Positions 46,394 through 57,199 of a stretch of 64,000 nucleotides of DNA are shown here, one piece after another; the first letter of the stretch is position 1, and each line of letters starts with the position of its first letter. The notes under the pieces are model-generated. The model ran no database searches. It was given only the letters and a program-made list of their open reading frames with translations, and was not told the DNA's origin. Position numbers and translations under genes: made by a program. This stretch comes from Paramyrothecium sp. XJ0827 (taxonomy: Eukaryota; Ascomycota; Sordariomycetes; Hypocreales; Stachybotryaceae): NCBI GenBank assembly GCA_020881915.1, contig JAJFPB010000009.1:1178001-1242000 (forward strand). The letters run 5' to 3'.

Positions 46394-48177
46394 TCACTTC
46401 ACGACCGGAGCGTGGATCCCATGGAAGCCGATCCCGACCGCAAAGTCCGCCTCCGCCCTGCCCAGCTCCTCCATGGTCCCCGCGTCCAGGCACAGCAGAT
46501 ACGACCGCTGCGCCGTCCCGTCCAGCACCACGCTCAGCAGCACGCCGTCGTCCTCGTCCCCCGCGCCGCCGGGCCGCGCCACGAAGATGGGCTCGCCGGG
46601 CGTGTGGCCCGCGGGGCCGGCCCACATGGTCGCCTCGCGCGTCCGCAGGTCCGTCTTGCACAGCGAGTCCATGATGGTGCTGAGGCCGCGGTGCGTCGTG
46701 CTGTAGACGTACCGGTAGGCGCGGGTGGCGAAGGCCGGGTTGATGGTCGGCAGCTCGCCAACGTGCGGCGCCGGGATGGAGAAGGCCTCGGAGGCGGTGC
46801 CGCCGGACCGTGTTGATTCCACTGGAGGTGGGAGGCGGTACTTGTAGCGCACGAGGCGTGGGCGCAAGTTCTTGTGCCGGTCGCCCTCGAGGTAGTACTC
46901 TCGGGCGGCATCGTTGCGGTCGAGGATAACGTCGTAATAGTAGCTTGTAATAATATCCGTTGTATCGTACTTGAGCAGATCCATGCAAAGATCCACCTCT
47001 TCCTGATCCTCCTCACCCGCAGGAGCTGCAACCTTCTCTTCGAACGCATTGATAGAATGAAAGAAGAAGCTCGCCGGCGTTGAGAAGCGGGCAACCAGAC
47101 CGCGGCCGTGACGCCGATCCACTACCAACCATTCCGCTTTCCGTGCTTCGTCAAATGGTAGCATGGACTCCACAAGGCTCAGGTGGTAGGGAATGGTCAT
47201 GCCTCCGAAGCTGTAATGCGCTGACGGCACGCACAGGACGACGTAATTCTCGGTCAAGAAGAAGCTGTGGATGTACGCCGCGCGCACGCTGCTGTCTCGA
47301 ACCGTGGCGAGGATGTCTGTAGTGCCATCGGCGGCGTTGACGCGGAAGATGCGATACGCCGCAGAAGGCAGCAGGTCCAGGTTGAAGTTGAACAGGTCAC
47401 CAGAGACGGGATCCCGCTGAGCATGGGCGCAGGATAAGGGGCCTTTCAGCTCAGGATGCAGGCTGCTCTGCTTAGCAAAGCCTAGCGGCTCGAGCGTTTC
47501 CGGCTGCAGCTCCTGCAAGGCGTTATTGTCGGTGGTGACGAAGATGTTGCGCGTGCCGGTGCGGTGGCCCGCCGACGAGTCCTTCCCGGCCTCGTTGACG
47601 GACGGGAGGCCTGGGGCGTTGGCCACGACGGCGACGTTGACGCTGAGGTGCTGCGCATCGAAGGTGCTCATGGCCTTGGCGAAGAGGCCGACGCAAGGGT
47701 CCTTTTTCTGGCCGAAGGAGATGCTGGACCGCCAGCCCTTCCTCTTGACGGCGGCAACGTAGTCCTCGGAGTGGCGGCGGGACGAGTACAGCACCTGGAC
47801 GTCGGCGCCGTCCTCTGACGCGACGATGTCGAATTTGTGCGTGTGGGCGAAGCCGTCGAACCAGTGGGACACGTAGTGCGTGCCCCGGGGCGTGTCCTCG
47901 ACCTTGCTCCGGCCGGGCCCGGTGCGGTAAAGGGCTCCGGCGGCCCAGGCTGGGATGGAGCCTTTGACGGTAAGCTTGAGAGGCCCCCGGTGCTCGTCGA
48001 GATTGTCAAACTGAGACGTGTGAGATGAGGTTCTCCAAGAAAGACTGTGTCACTTACTCCCGCCTCATTAGGCCATGCTTTCCATGCTTCGCTGGTGAGG
48101 TTCGTGGCGAGCTGGTCCGCGTCTCGAGTTTCGTCTTCAGCGGTACGCCGGAACGTGCCGGAAGCATTGAACGACAT
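46394..48177 (-). CDS. Carotenoid cleavage oxygenase family protein (RPE65-like)
   Basis: Non-heme iron(II) dioxygenases of this family split a double bond of carotenoids, apocarotenoids or stilbenes. Exons on the minus strand 48177-48058 and 48010-46394 with a 47-bp intron give 578 residues. Family marks are GSIPAWAAGALYRTGPGRSK, HYVSHWFDGFAHTHKFDI, and the four likely iron-binding histidines in CAHAQRDPVSGD, YIHSFFLTENYV, FFHSINAFEE and the C-terminal GIGFHGIHAP. The HWFDG form with a following HKFDI resembles the CarT/CAO-2 branch of fungal enzymes, which cleave torulene or apocarotenals, rather than the retinal-forming CarX branch. That assignment is tentative. No phytoene synthase, desaturase or opsin gene lies within the window. 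GC-rich codons are used strongly. Confidence 0.9.
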
Positions 48178-49030
48178 GGTCGCTTTCTAGACACAGCCAA
48201 TGCACCAACACAATTTCGCCTCTCCCACTGAAGATGGCTCAAAAATGACGATGAACAACTCGTGCGACTGTGTTGGATGATTGGCCGTTGTGAAGCGGTG
48301 GGAGGATTCGATGTGGGGTGATCGCTTGCAACACCAGACAAGAGATTGGCAAAATGGCCAAACACTCGGTTTAACCCTACCAGCAGCAAACAATCGAAGA
48401 AAATTGAACCATGTTTACGAGAATACGTTTGCGAATATTGCCTGAGTAAAAGGCAACAGGTTCTCGGCATTCTGCCCAGCCACGATCCCCACCCAACGCA
48501 TGTGATGGATGCGCTAGTTAAGCTACCAGCACGGAGATCGAGTTAACGGGCGCAGATCTGTGGATTAAATCCCATGTTCCAGCAATGGGATTTTTCACAA
48601 TCTGGAGCAAAAATGTTACGACTGACGAGAACTACTGCATTACATGCTACTCCCACTGGAAGCCAATGGCCTCACATGCCAGCATTCTTTGTGGCGAGGC
48701 CTTTAATTGACGAGTCGGCAAAAAGGGAGACACCGGCAGCTGAGGGACTGAGCTCATGGTGAAAGCTGGTCACTCTGTTAACTTGACAATGCTGCAACAG
48801 CCGGGCATAGCTCTTGCTGCGAATGAGGAGGGAGTGATGGCTTATTGTGCAAGTTATATTCTCTATTATACAGATGGTTTAAAACAACATGTCTGCCAAG
48901 ACAAGAACCAATCGCTAACGCAATCAGACATGTGTGTCGAAATGTATCCAGTCATGCATGTTCTCTGGCTTTTCTCATGCCAATCCCTTCGGACAGCGAC
49001 AAACACCAACTAATTTCCCACCGCAGTCAT
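48178..49030. other. Intergenic
   Basis: Upstream of the carotenoid oxygenase gene and 3' of the next minus-strand gene. Nothing recognisable. Confidence 0.55.
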
Positions 49031-49390
49031 TTACTTCATGTTGATGACCCGGAACATGTTCCGCTTCACTTCCTGCCTCAGGCCCGCGGCCACGCCATTC
49101 TCGTACTCGACGCCTGCCGCGCCGCCGTCGCCCGACATGGACTCGAGCCGGGACCTCAGCTCCTCGTCCATTTGCGTGACCGTTTTGCCCTTGGTCTTTG
49201 TGGGGTTTTCATGGGCGCTTTTCGACTGCGACTGCATCTTGGCGTTGGCTTCCTGTGTAGGCAAAGGCTCGCGCGCGCTGGTCGATGCTTGGCGCAGGCT
49301 GGCGTGACCGAGCGGCGCAGAGGATTGGCCGGCTCGGCGCGCTGTTGTGGCAACCAGGCCAGCCGTGGATATTGACGTGAGTCGTTTCAT
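49031..49390 (-). CDS. Small conserved fungal protein, probably mitochondrial
   Basis: 119 residues without an intron. The N-terminus (MKRLTSISTAGLVATTARRA) has the Arg/Ser/Thr/Ala pattern of a mitochondrial presequence with no acidic residues for about 40 positions. A conserved-looking C-terminal core follows: KGKTVTQMDEELRSRLESMS, GDGGAAGVEYENG and KRNMFRVI. From memory, short fungal proteins with this GDGGA-GVEYE...NMFR pattern are widespread and functionally uncharacterised. I do not assign a role. The ATG at 49388-49390 is the first in frame. Divergent from the DJ-1 gene. Confidence 0.75.
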   Translation of the reverse strand: MKRLTSISTAGLVATTARRAGQSSAPLGHASLRQASTSAREPLPTQEANAKMQSQSKSAHENPTKTKGKTVTQMDEELRSRLESMSGDGGAAGVEYENGVAAGLRQEVKRNMFRVINMK

Positions 49391-50281
49391 TTTGTGTTGT
49401 GAGAGGGCCGTGAAAGAAATGTGGAAAGATCGCAGTGGGATTTGGATCTCTCGTAGAAGTACTAGAAGAAGATGTGGATGACGCTGATAGACTTTGGACC
49501 CTTGATGCTATTGGTTACGTCATCAGCTCTGCTATTAATTTTGGGCTGCGTTCGTGCCGTCTTTCCCACTAATCAGATGTCTAGAGGCGGGCTTGGAATA
49601 GCAGTAGCTGGCTCGCCCGTCCTTACGAAGATCCCAGTTGCTGGTGGTATTTTCAATGAAGTCCACAGCATTTTATCAACGTTCGTCAGCTGCCATCTCG
49701 AGGAGGAGCAAGAGCAAGCCAGCTACCTAACTGAGCTGTTAGTGGCGAAACGACACCATGGGTAGGTAGTACCTCAAATTACCCACAAATCATGCAGCAC
49801 AGTCATGTACAGAATACTTTGCCAGCCAGTTGGAGCCAGATGCGTTCATCTCATCCTCGTTTTGACCTTGAGACAATCCCTCAGGCAGGTAATGAGTAAG
49901 AAACTTGCAACTTGGGGGAGGAATCAATCGAAATATTATGAACAGACCCGGGCAACATTTCCGTGAACCGTCGGTGCATGTTATCGGGTGCTTAGATGGC
50001 ACGCTGCTTTCATTGGCTCCTTTGAGTCACCGATTTTCTTCTATCCGGAGGGGGCCGGCATAAACTCTGGGGAAGCCCGTATTGTGGAGCCCTAGCGGCC
50101 CAGGCCCTCGGCCTGCCGGTGGAAATAATGCGCCGCAGCTGAAGGGTCCAGCCATGTATAAAAACACGGCCATGTGAGGCCGCTTTTGTTTGACGTTGAA
50201 CCATTCGATTTCCTTACCAGAGCTGTGTTCAATATCTTGTCGCCTTTGCACATTACCTCGTAATTACTTACATTTTCAGCC
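49391..50281. other. Divergent intergenic region
   Basis: Upstream regions of the small mitochondrial protein gene and the DJ-1 gene. Contains the TATA-like element listed separately. Confidence 0.55.
50157..50163 (+). promoter_or_regulatory. TATA-like element of the DJ-1/PfpI gene
   Basis: TATAAAA lies 125 bases before the ATG, in otherwise GC-rich sequence, and is followed by a CT-rich stretch. Position and context fit a core promoter; this is not experimentally known. Confidence 0.45.
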
Positions 50282-51079
50282 ATGGATTCGAAACGCAGGA
50301 CTGTAAAAATCGGCGTATTCATCCCGGGCGATACTCAAGTTCTAGATCTCGCCTGCGTTGACGTTCTTGCCATGATGAGCCGCCAGTATCTCAGCCTGTT
50401 GACAATGGTCCCAAGTCACATCACCCAACTCGCTCCGAATGTCGACGTCTTCTACATCACCTCCCCTGAGAACGGATTCATGGTCCCCATGACGGCAAAC
50501 ATGACCATTCGAGCAACCCACGACATCACTCATCCAGAAGTCCAGCCCGGCAAACTCGACATCATGCTCGTGCCCGGACCAGATCCATCGGCCACCTGGG
50601 GCAAGGCCATCACGGACTTCCTGCATGGTCACTTCACCTGTGGCACGACGGATGTGCTCAGTGTGTGCACAGGCATCTTCCTCTGCGGCGCTGCGGGGCT
50701 TCTGGAAGACCGCACGGTCTGTGGGCCACGGGGGCTGCAGGACGTGCTCCGCAAGCAGTACCCCAAGGCCAAGTTTGTCGGTGAAAAGTTCCGTTGGGTC
50801 CAGGATGGAAATCTTTGGACAAGTGGTAAGCATCTGAAGAATGAAATCTGATACTTTGCGCAGTGTTGACAAGTGACCACAGGCGGAATCACAAATGGAA
50901 ACGATCTTGTCGCAGCCTATGCCCGCTCCTCAAAGCACTTCCCACGCGCTGTTGCCGATCTGGCGTGCACAATGGCCGACGTAGGAGAGAGGCAGCAGGG
51001 CTATGAAGAAGGGCAGACACGGTTCGTCTTGGGGGTTCTCTGGATATTCTTGAAAGGCTTCTTCACAAAGAAAGAATGA
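50282..51079 (+). CDS. DJ-1/PfpI family protein
   Basis: Class-I glutamine-amidotransferase-like fold. Fungal members include isonitrile-hydratase-like and transcription-regulator-like enzymes with a nucleophilic cysteine. Exons 50282-50825 and 50883-51079 (57-bp intron) give 246 residues. Visible marks are KIGVFIPGDTQVLDLACVDV, DIMLVPGPDP, the nucleophile elbow SVCTG with Cys129, AAGLLEDRTVCGPRGL, and the late block WTSG-GITNGNDLVAAYA, which spans the splice site. The segment after the nucleophile carries GPRG where isonitrile hydratases usually have a THW-type histidine. This variant occurs in a fungal DJ-1 subgroup, so the reaction is uncertain. A C-terminal extension (RFVLGVLWIFLKGFFTKKE) is hydrophobic and unusual for a soluble enzyme. 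Confidence 0.88.
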
Positions 51080-52634
51080 TTTTCACAGGCTTTGCTCAAT
51101 TTTACGTCTCTTGGATGGTAGGCGATCAGCTAGTATTGTAAATTCTTTAATTTGGCAGCATGAATGGATGTACGTTTTGGTGCTTCGTGATTTGACAACA
51201 CTATCAATTTGAGATTCACCACATACCAATGTATTGTTGATTATCTATGACGGTGAAAGACCTTGAAATATGTCATTCAATCCTTCTCAAGGGTTTGCAC
51301 CTCGCTGTGGAACCTATCTGTGCGGCCTCAGCCAACTCTCCCAAAATCCTGTTCAAAACACCTCTTGTTTGTCAAAAGTACTAGTTAATGGAACGATTTG
51401 TGTTCTGTGTCAAGCAATCTCGCCTTTTTTTGGGTAGATCTCATCTTTGTTTGTGTTTCCGAGCTACCCTGATCTAAGCAGTTGCATGAATGAATGCGTA
51501 AGCGACAGGCTGCCCGTACACCATTCGTAGAGGCTTGTACCATTTAATGCAGGACGTATCGTGATAGAGAGCACTAAATGTTTGGCTAGAGGTTCAGCCT
51601 CTGAGTCAACGTCTCCTCCAAACCCACGGATGTGGTCCTCCTTGAAGTCAATCGTATTTATCCTACTTCGAATCATCCCTTTTAGAGGCGCATCGGCTTC
51701 TGGTGAAGCTACTTCGTCCTAGCTATTGCAAGTATGCTCAATGCCGGTCATGCCAATGGCTCTAGAAAATCATTGCCTTTTCATGATAGCGTTCGACTTT
51801 TCATGATAGCGTTCGAGAAAACCTTGTACCCAGCAATATGGCGTTCGCTTGTAGACTTAACACTTGCCTACTTATACATTCATATGATAGTGATACCTCC
51901 ACAATTTGGCACCTTGCTGACGAGGCGAACTGGTATATGGAACTCCGCATTCAATGCTAACCTACAAAAATTGAAAGACAAATCACATGCGCCCAAACTC
52001 TACAAACTGATCATTTGGTGGTGCTGCACGAGCTGAAGACCAAATCCATGATGAGCGGAGCACCCTTGGTTGGCGATACATGGTTATAGGTCTTGGGAAG
52101 GACCGCGAGGGGACAAGAGAGCGGGAGTTGAGAAAGATATTTTGTGTTGGGTTGTTGATGCAACATTCACAACGTGTCTAGCATCGGGCGCAAAGGAGGA
52201 ATAAGTATCTGACGGGGGGGAAACACTGTTTTTCAGCCCTGGCTGCAGCCGGGGTTCGCATCCTTCTCGCAAGGTTTCCACCGCGTGGAGCGTGGCTCGA
52301 TGTCAACCGACAAGGCTCGGAACTTACCTAAACAAGCGTGCCGGATTTTCATCTAGGGAGCGGAGCGGAGTTTAGCACGCGCCTCTATATATTAACTTGA
52401 TCCCAACACTGCGCTTATCTATGTTCTTTTTCTTGTATGCTGCCAGCCATTTCTTCATTTTCTCCCTTGTCAAATCCCAGTCCAAGATTCTTGGCTTACT
52501 GCAGCTTGGGTTCGCTGCTATCTGTAACGATTCCAGACCAGCCATCGTCACCGTATTTACCGACTTACCAAAGTCCTTGACTGTCACCTTCGTCACCATT
52601 TGCCACTGGCCCAGCCCCAAATTCCTCAAGTTCA
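51080..52634. other. Intergenic, contains a 20-bp tandem duplication
   Basis: No gene supported. A perfect 20-bp direct duplication lies inside, and a TATATATT element at 52386-52393 stands about 240 bases before the cupin gene. Confidence 0.5.
51777..51816. repeat. Perfect 20-bp tandem duplication
   Basis: CTTTTCATGATAGCGTTCGA is present twice, directly adjacent and without mismatch. A recent local duplication in non-coding sequence. Confidence 0.9.
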
Positions 52635-53330
52635 ATGCCTCGCACCGATATCTCCAACAGAAGCGACCTTTTGATTGACGAAGGCGGCGTGCTGATTCCT
52701 GGAATCAGAGATGCTGACCATTCCGTGATCCTTGTCTTCAAAAAAGGTGTTAGTGCATCCACTGGGCTGCATTGGCATGAAGAGAAAACAGGTATGCAAG
52801 CCGAATTTGTTCCCATGGGCTATAAGCTGACCGAAGCATCAGAACATCTTCAGGTGCTCCAGGGCCATGCGCTTGTCACCGTGGGCGACAAAACTGCCGT
52901 ATTTGGCCCCAACGACGGCATTATCACGGTCCCTCGCTTTACACTTCATCAGTTCAGCAGGGCAGATAACACTCCTGAAGGTGCACCATCAAAAGATGTC
53001 GAACTTAGAGTCAAAGAGTGGACAGATCCTCCTGACTTTGCAAAGGAAATCTTCTTCCGAAATATGCTTGGCGTGATCATCGACCGCCAGACAGGCATTT
53101 GGGGAAACGTCAAAGCGCTTCTGTCGATTTTTGTCATCATGAATGAGCACGACAACTATCCAGTGTTCGCAAATGGTCCAGCCTTTCTCGGGCAAGGAGT
53201 GCAGAGCTTTATCCGGAGACGTGTGACTTATGCAACACTAGGGGTTGTGAGTTTCATTGGGAGATCTTTCGGCTTCAAGGGAACTTATGATGAGTACACC
53301 TCAGAAGCCATCAAGAAAAAGCAGATTTAG
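52635..53330 (+). CDS. Cupin-fold protein
   Basis: 231 residues, single exon. The central part is a cupin barrel: His46 and His48 in GLHWHEEKTG with Glu49 form the first metal-binding motif, EHLQVLQGHALVTVGDKTAV is the middle strand pair, and His105 in RFTLHQFSRA belongs to the second motif. The last 80 residues (ALLSIFVIMNEHDNYPVFA, TYATLGVVSFIGRSFGF) are more hydrophobic than in a simple cupin and could associate with membranes. Stand-alone cupins of this kind in fungi are mostly uncharacterised, with some acting in secondary metabolism. The substrate cannot be read. The start MPRTDISNRSDLL is the first ATG after a TATATATT element. Confidence 0.8.
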   Translation: MPRTDISNRSDLLIDEGGVLIPGIRDADHSVILVFKKGVSASTGLHWHEEKTGMQAEFVPMGYKLTEASEHLQVLQGHALVTVGDKTAVFGPNDGIITVPRFTLHQFSRADNTPEGAPSKDVELRVKEWTDPPDFAKEIFFRNMLGVIIDRQTGIWGNVKALLSIFVIMNEHDNYPVFANGPAFLGQGVQSFIRRRVTYATLGVVSFIGRSFGFKGTYDEYTSEAIKKKQI

Positions 53331-53985
53331 GAGTTTTGCAGCTCCAGTTAAAGCCTAACGAAGGAATGTCTTTGTCACCATAGTCCAAAAGAAATTGGCG
53401 TTTGAAAGCAATTGAGAAGGTGGATGGATAGATACCAGAGCGCTCGATCATTTAATCTGATATTGCTGATCGACATGATCACTTGTTCATTTCACATTCC
53501 TGCCTGTCATTTGCAATGATTCTAGTCATGGCTGTTTCTACTAAAAGATGATGCAATGGTGCATATATGTCCGCAGGCTAGCAAGTGGGCATTGTCTGGG
53601 CCAACTCTTTCAATATTATCACCACCCAAGTATCCTCGACAGAATGAGACAGAACTCCCTTAGTTGCGAGCTGAATGAAGCAATTCTGGCCGGACATTTG
53701 CATACTATACTGTGTGTCCTTATCAATCTTGGCTTGAGGATGCATGTATTCAAAGTGAACTGCGTATGAACTACAGCCAATTGGAAGAAAGTGCAACCCA
53801 CGGTCCATCTGATAGGCCACTTCGCAGTCACATGGGAGGATTACATGATGTCAAGGCAGACCAAATGGGTTTCAGCAAGGCAGAAACCCCACCAACTCAG
53901 CCTCAATTACCAAGCCTGAATAAGACGGTAACGGCCGCTTTCAGTTTTGCTCTCCACTCCGCGCCATGAGAAAGACCAAGTCCTC
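53331..53985. other. Intergenic
   Basis: Short region upstream of the G-alpha fusion gene. Nothing recognisable. Confidence 0.55.
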
Positions 53986-56375
53986 ATGGACCCAATATCG
54001 GTAGTCGGGCTGATAGGCTCAATCATCTCCATCGTTGACGTTGTCACCAAGAGTATCCGTAAATTGAGCGACCTCAGAGCCAAGAATCACAATGCGCCAT
54101 TGCAGATGACCACACTCATAGGGCAGCTCTACATCATCAAGGCTGTGGTTGAGGAGTTGGCGCGGTGGAAGTCCATCAACTCGGCCGAGGGTTCAAGGTA
54201 TCATCAGCTTGCCCTTCAGATCGAGCAGTCTCTAGAGTGCTTCTGCCCTATGATTCTGTCACTACAACAATATGTCGATAACTTGGAGGCATTTTGCATG
54301 TCCAACTCAGAACAACCGGGGCTGCAGGATAGGTTATCGTACTTGTGGAACGAAAGTGACATAGCAACGTATATGGCCCTAGTTGACCGACAGGTTAATG
54401 CCCTCAATTTGTTTTTGCACGTACTGCAATGGTAACATCATCTCGATTACATAGCTTTAGGAATCAGAGCTAACAATCTCATAGTAGCACCTGGGTCGAG
54501 CAACAGCAGAAGATGGAGGAGAAAGACAGTCGGCGAGTACTACAGCTGGCTAGAGACTGCACGCCGTCGATGTTGGCCCTCACGGACCAGATGAGTTTCA
54601 TCTCGGATAGCACCAACTGTCTTAGTGTCCAGTTCGACTTTGGTAGTATCGTATTGGGATCCAAGGTATATCAAACGGCTCACCGGTCGCATGTGAAGAA
54701 GATCATTCTGTCTGATCGTCTCAACCGTACCGCCACCGGCGCCGGATCTAGTCAGGACGAACAGACCAGTGAAAAGCCCGCAGAGCCAATGAAGCATTTG
54801 ATCAATAGCGGTTCTCGACAACAAAGAATTCCATTGCCGTTCAATACGTTGACTTCGGTTTCTTCTGCTCCGAAGTCACAGTTCCCGGCAAAGCCTGCCG
54901 ACCACAGCACCAAACATGTTTGTGAAGACCACCAAGCATCACTTGAAGCCACATCAGGTACAACTGTACAACTCGCTCCGACCGGAAAAATGAACCAAGA
55001 AAGGTCAAATAAACCTGCCGAAAAGCCACTGTCCACGTCAATAGTGTCTGACATCAGTGGTGATCAGACTTCATCGGCTGCGGCTGTTCAAAGCAATGGC
55101 AAAAAGTTTCTGGAAAGATCCCTTGGCATGATTAGGCCAACGGTTGTTGTTCAACAATCTCCAGTATTGCCTTACAATCAGGAACCGTTTCGCGACCGGT
55201 TGCGTATGGCCGCAATCGGTGCATCCAGGAACTCTTCACGTCGACGCCATGAAGTAAATAAACAGAGTAAACCATCAGTATCATTCCTGCTTGACAGGGC
55301 CTTTGATCAAAAGGTACTTCTGTTGGGTGCTTCGGAATCTGGCAAATCAACAGTGTTGAAGATCTTGAAACTAGTTCTCCAAGGAGACTACACTAATGCA
55401 TTCCGAAAATCATTCCATGAAGTCATCTTCTCTAATATTACAAAGAGCACTAGAGCAGTGCTCAAGGCCATGGAGGCTTTGCATGTACCCTTGGAAAATC
55501 TGGAGAACGAAAACCATGTCGAAACTATGTTCATGCAGTCCCACTTGATTGAGGACGGTATGCTTTCGTCAAAAGTTTTCGAGGCAATAGAAGCCCTATG
55601 GCGAGATGCTGGCTTTCGGAAGACTCACAGGAAGCGTCGTCAGTATCAGCTTAACCCGAACTCCGCGTCACTTGCGAATGACATCTCCCGACTGGGGTCC
55701 TGCAAGTACTTAGCGAGCAAAGAAGATATACTCCGGTCGCACGACAAGACACTGGGGACCACTAAAACTGTCTTCAATATCAAGACTGATTCACGCAGGT
55801 TCTTCGTCTACGATGTCGGAGACGCCAGATCAGAGCGGAAGGAAGGAATCCTTCTGAAAACGAATGCTGGCACTATAATATTCACTGTGGACGCTACTTG
55901 TTACTGCAAGCTGTTATTTGAGAATGAAGCGGTAAACCGCATGCAGGAGGCTTTGATGTTGTTCGATTCAGTCACGAACAGCCACTGTTTCCTACGGACC
56001 AACATTCTCCTGATCATTACCCACCTCGATCAGCTAGATGAAATGATTCGTATTTTTCCGATCCGATCCTTCATTCCTGATTTCTCTGCGGATCCGGATG
56101 ACCCGGAATATACAAAGCTGTACTTGACCTTCCTCGAAAACCGGTTTCGCTCGCTCGTTCAAGACGTTGATAAGCGTCGACGTTTGCGAGTAGTCGCGGC
56201 AGATTTGATCAACGGAGACAGGAAGTGGTTGGGTGCCACTATTTTCGAGGCCATGAACGTGTTTGGCGCTTGGCGTCGACATGGAATTATGGGTGAAATT
56301 TACGTATATAATGAGCTTATCCTTAGGGGGTCACTGGCTTTCACAAAATCAATTAGTAGGAGAATGGACTCTTGA
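53986..56375 (+). CDS. Fusion of a fungal STAND N-terminal domain with a divergent G-protein alpha domain
   Basis: Exons 53986-54431 and 54485-56375 (53-bp intron) give 778 residues. Residues 1-150 are a helical domain (MDPISVVGLIGSIISIVDVV) like the N-terminal domain of fungal STAND proteins. Residues 190-415 are Ser/Pro/Lys-rich and probably disordered. Residues about 420-775 follow the G-alpha plan: P-loop GASESGKST at 430-438 (canonical GAGESGKST), a helical insert, switch I DILRSHDKTLG at 563-573, switch II DVGDARSERK at 592-601, then FLRTNILLIITHLDQLD. Key changes: His568 replaces the catalytic arginine, Ala596 the catalytic glutamine and Asp595 the switch II glycine; THLD (661-664) replaces NKxD. 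The last part (IFEAMNVFGAW) fits the G-alpha C-terminal helix. There is no N-terminal myristoylation glycine. Nucleotide binding may persist; hydrolysis by the usual mechanism should not. Confidence 0.85.
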
Positions 56376-57199
56376 AGCGCGAGAGGTCAATATAGTTTGA
56401 TGAGATAAATGATAAATGACATAATCTTTTGCAACCATCATTTTTCAAATGACATACATCGGATTTTTTCGCTGGTGGATGAAACGATGAAACCCAATGT
56501 AAATTAATCTTGCAGGCGGGAACTTGACCAAGTGCAGCATCCTCAACGATAGTCACCACTATAAGATGTCGGGATGTTTCCATAGGCCCCGATTGTCTCC
56601 CACTTTTCAAACCAATCCTCTGACCGATACTCATTTCCACCATGTGTATTGGGGGCTCGCTATAAGTGGTGGTACGGTGATGGCAGTCGACCTACCGAGA
56701 TGTACCAGGAACACGCGGAAGATTGTAAAGAGCTGTCCAAGCCAATCGACGTCAAGCGGGCATTAGGGCACTACTTTATTGCAGGAACCCAAGGATAACC
56801 AGGTACAGAGACCTCGACCATTACGGGCGCTTACCTTGCAAACTCGGTCACGCGAAAAGTTCGGGGCCCAGATGCTGCAGTTGCAACCTCTGAACGACTG
56901 CCGGTAATGACAGATGGCAATTTAGACATCGCATTTGTGAATACTGCACAGAACAACTTCCGTCAACTGAACCTTCTCTGCCTTATACAGGCTAGTCAAA
57001 AGTTCTTTTTAGTTCAATGGCACAGGACGAAGCCGAAGGGCGTGGAAGTTGATGGGGGCTTGGGCCGGATGAGACATGTCTTGAAGGGCTTAATGTGACA
57101 GGCTGAGTCATCGTCACTGATCAATTCGTATTTAATCTTGCTCGTTCCATCCCAAATACCTCTTCGATTCTTCAGCTTTCCTTTCTCCTTACCCCAACC
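56376..57199. other. Intergenic between the G-alpha fusion and the kinase-like gene
   Basis: Short open frames only. The last 100 bases are C/T-rich, as expected for a 5' leader. Confidence 0.55.

Noticed and set aside
46371..46988. Overlapping long frames in the carotenoid oxygenase region
   Set aside because: High GC content keeps several frames open. Only one carries the family histidines and joins to exon 1.
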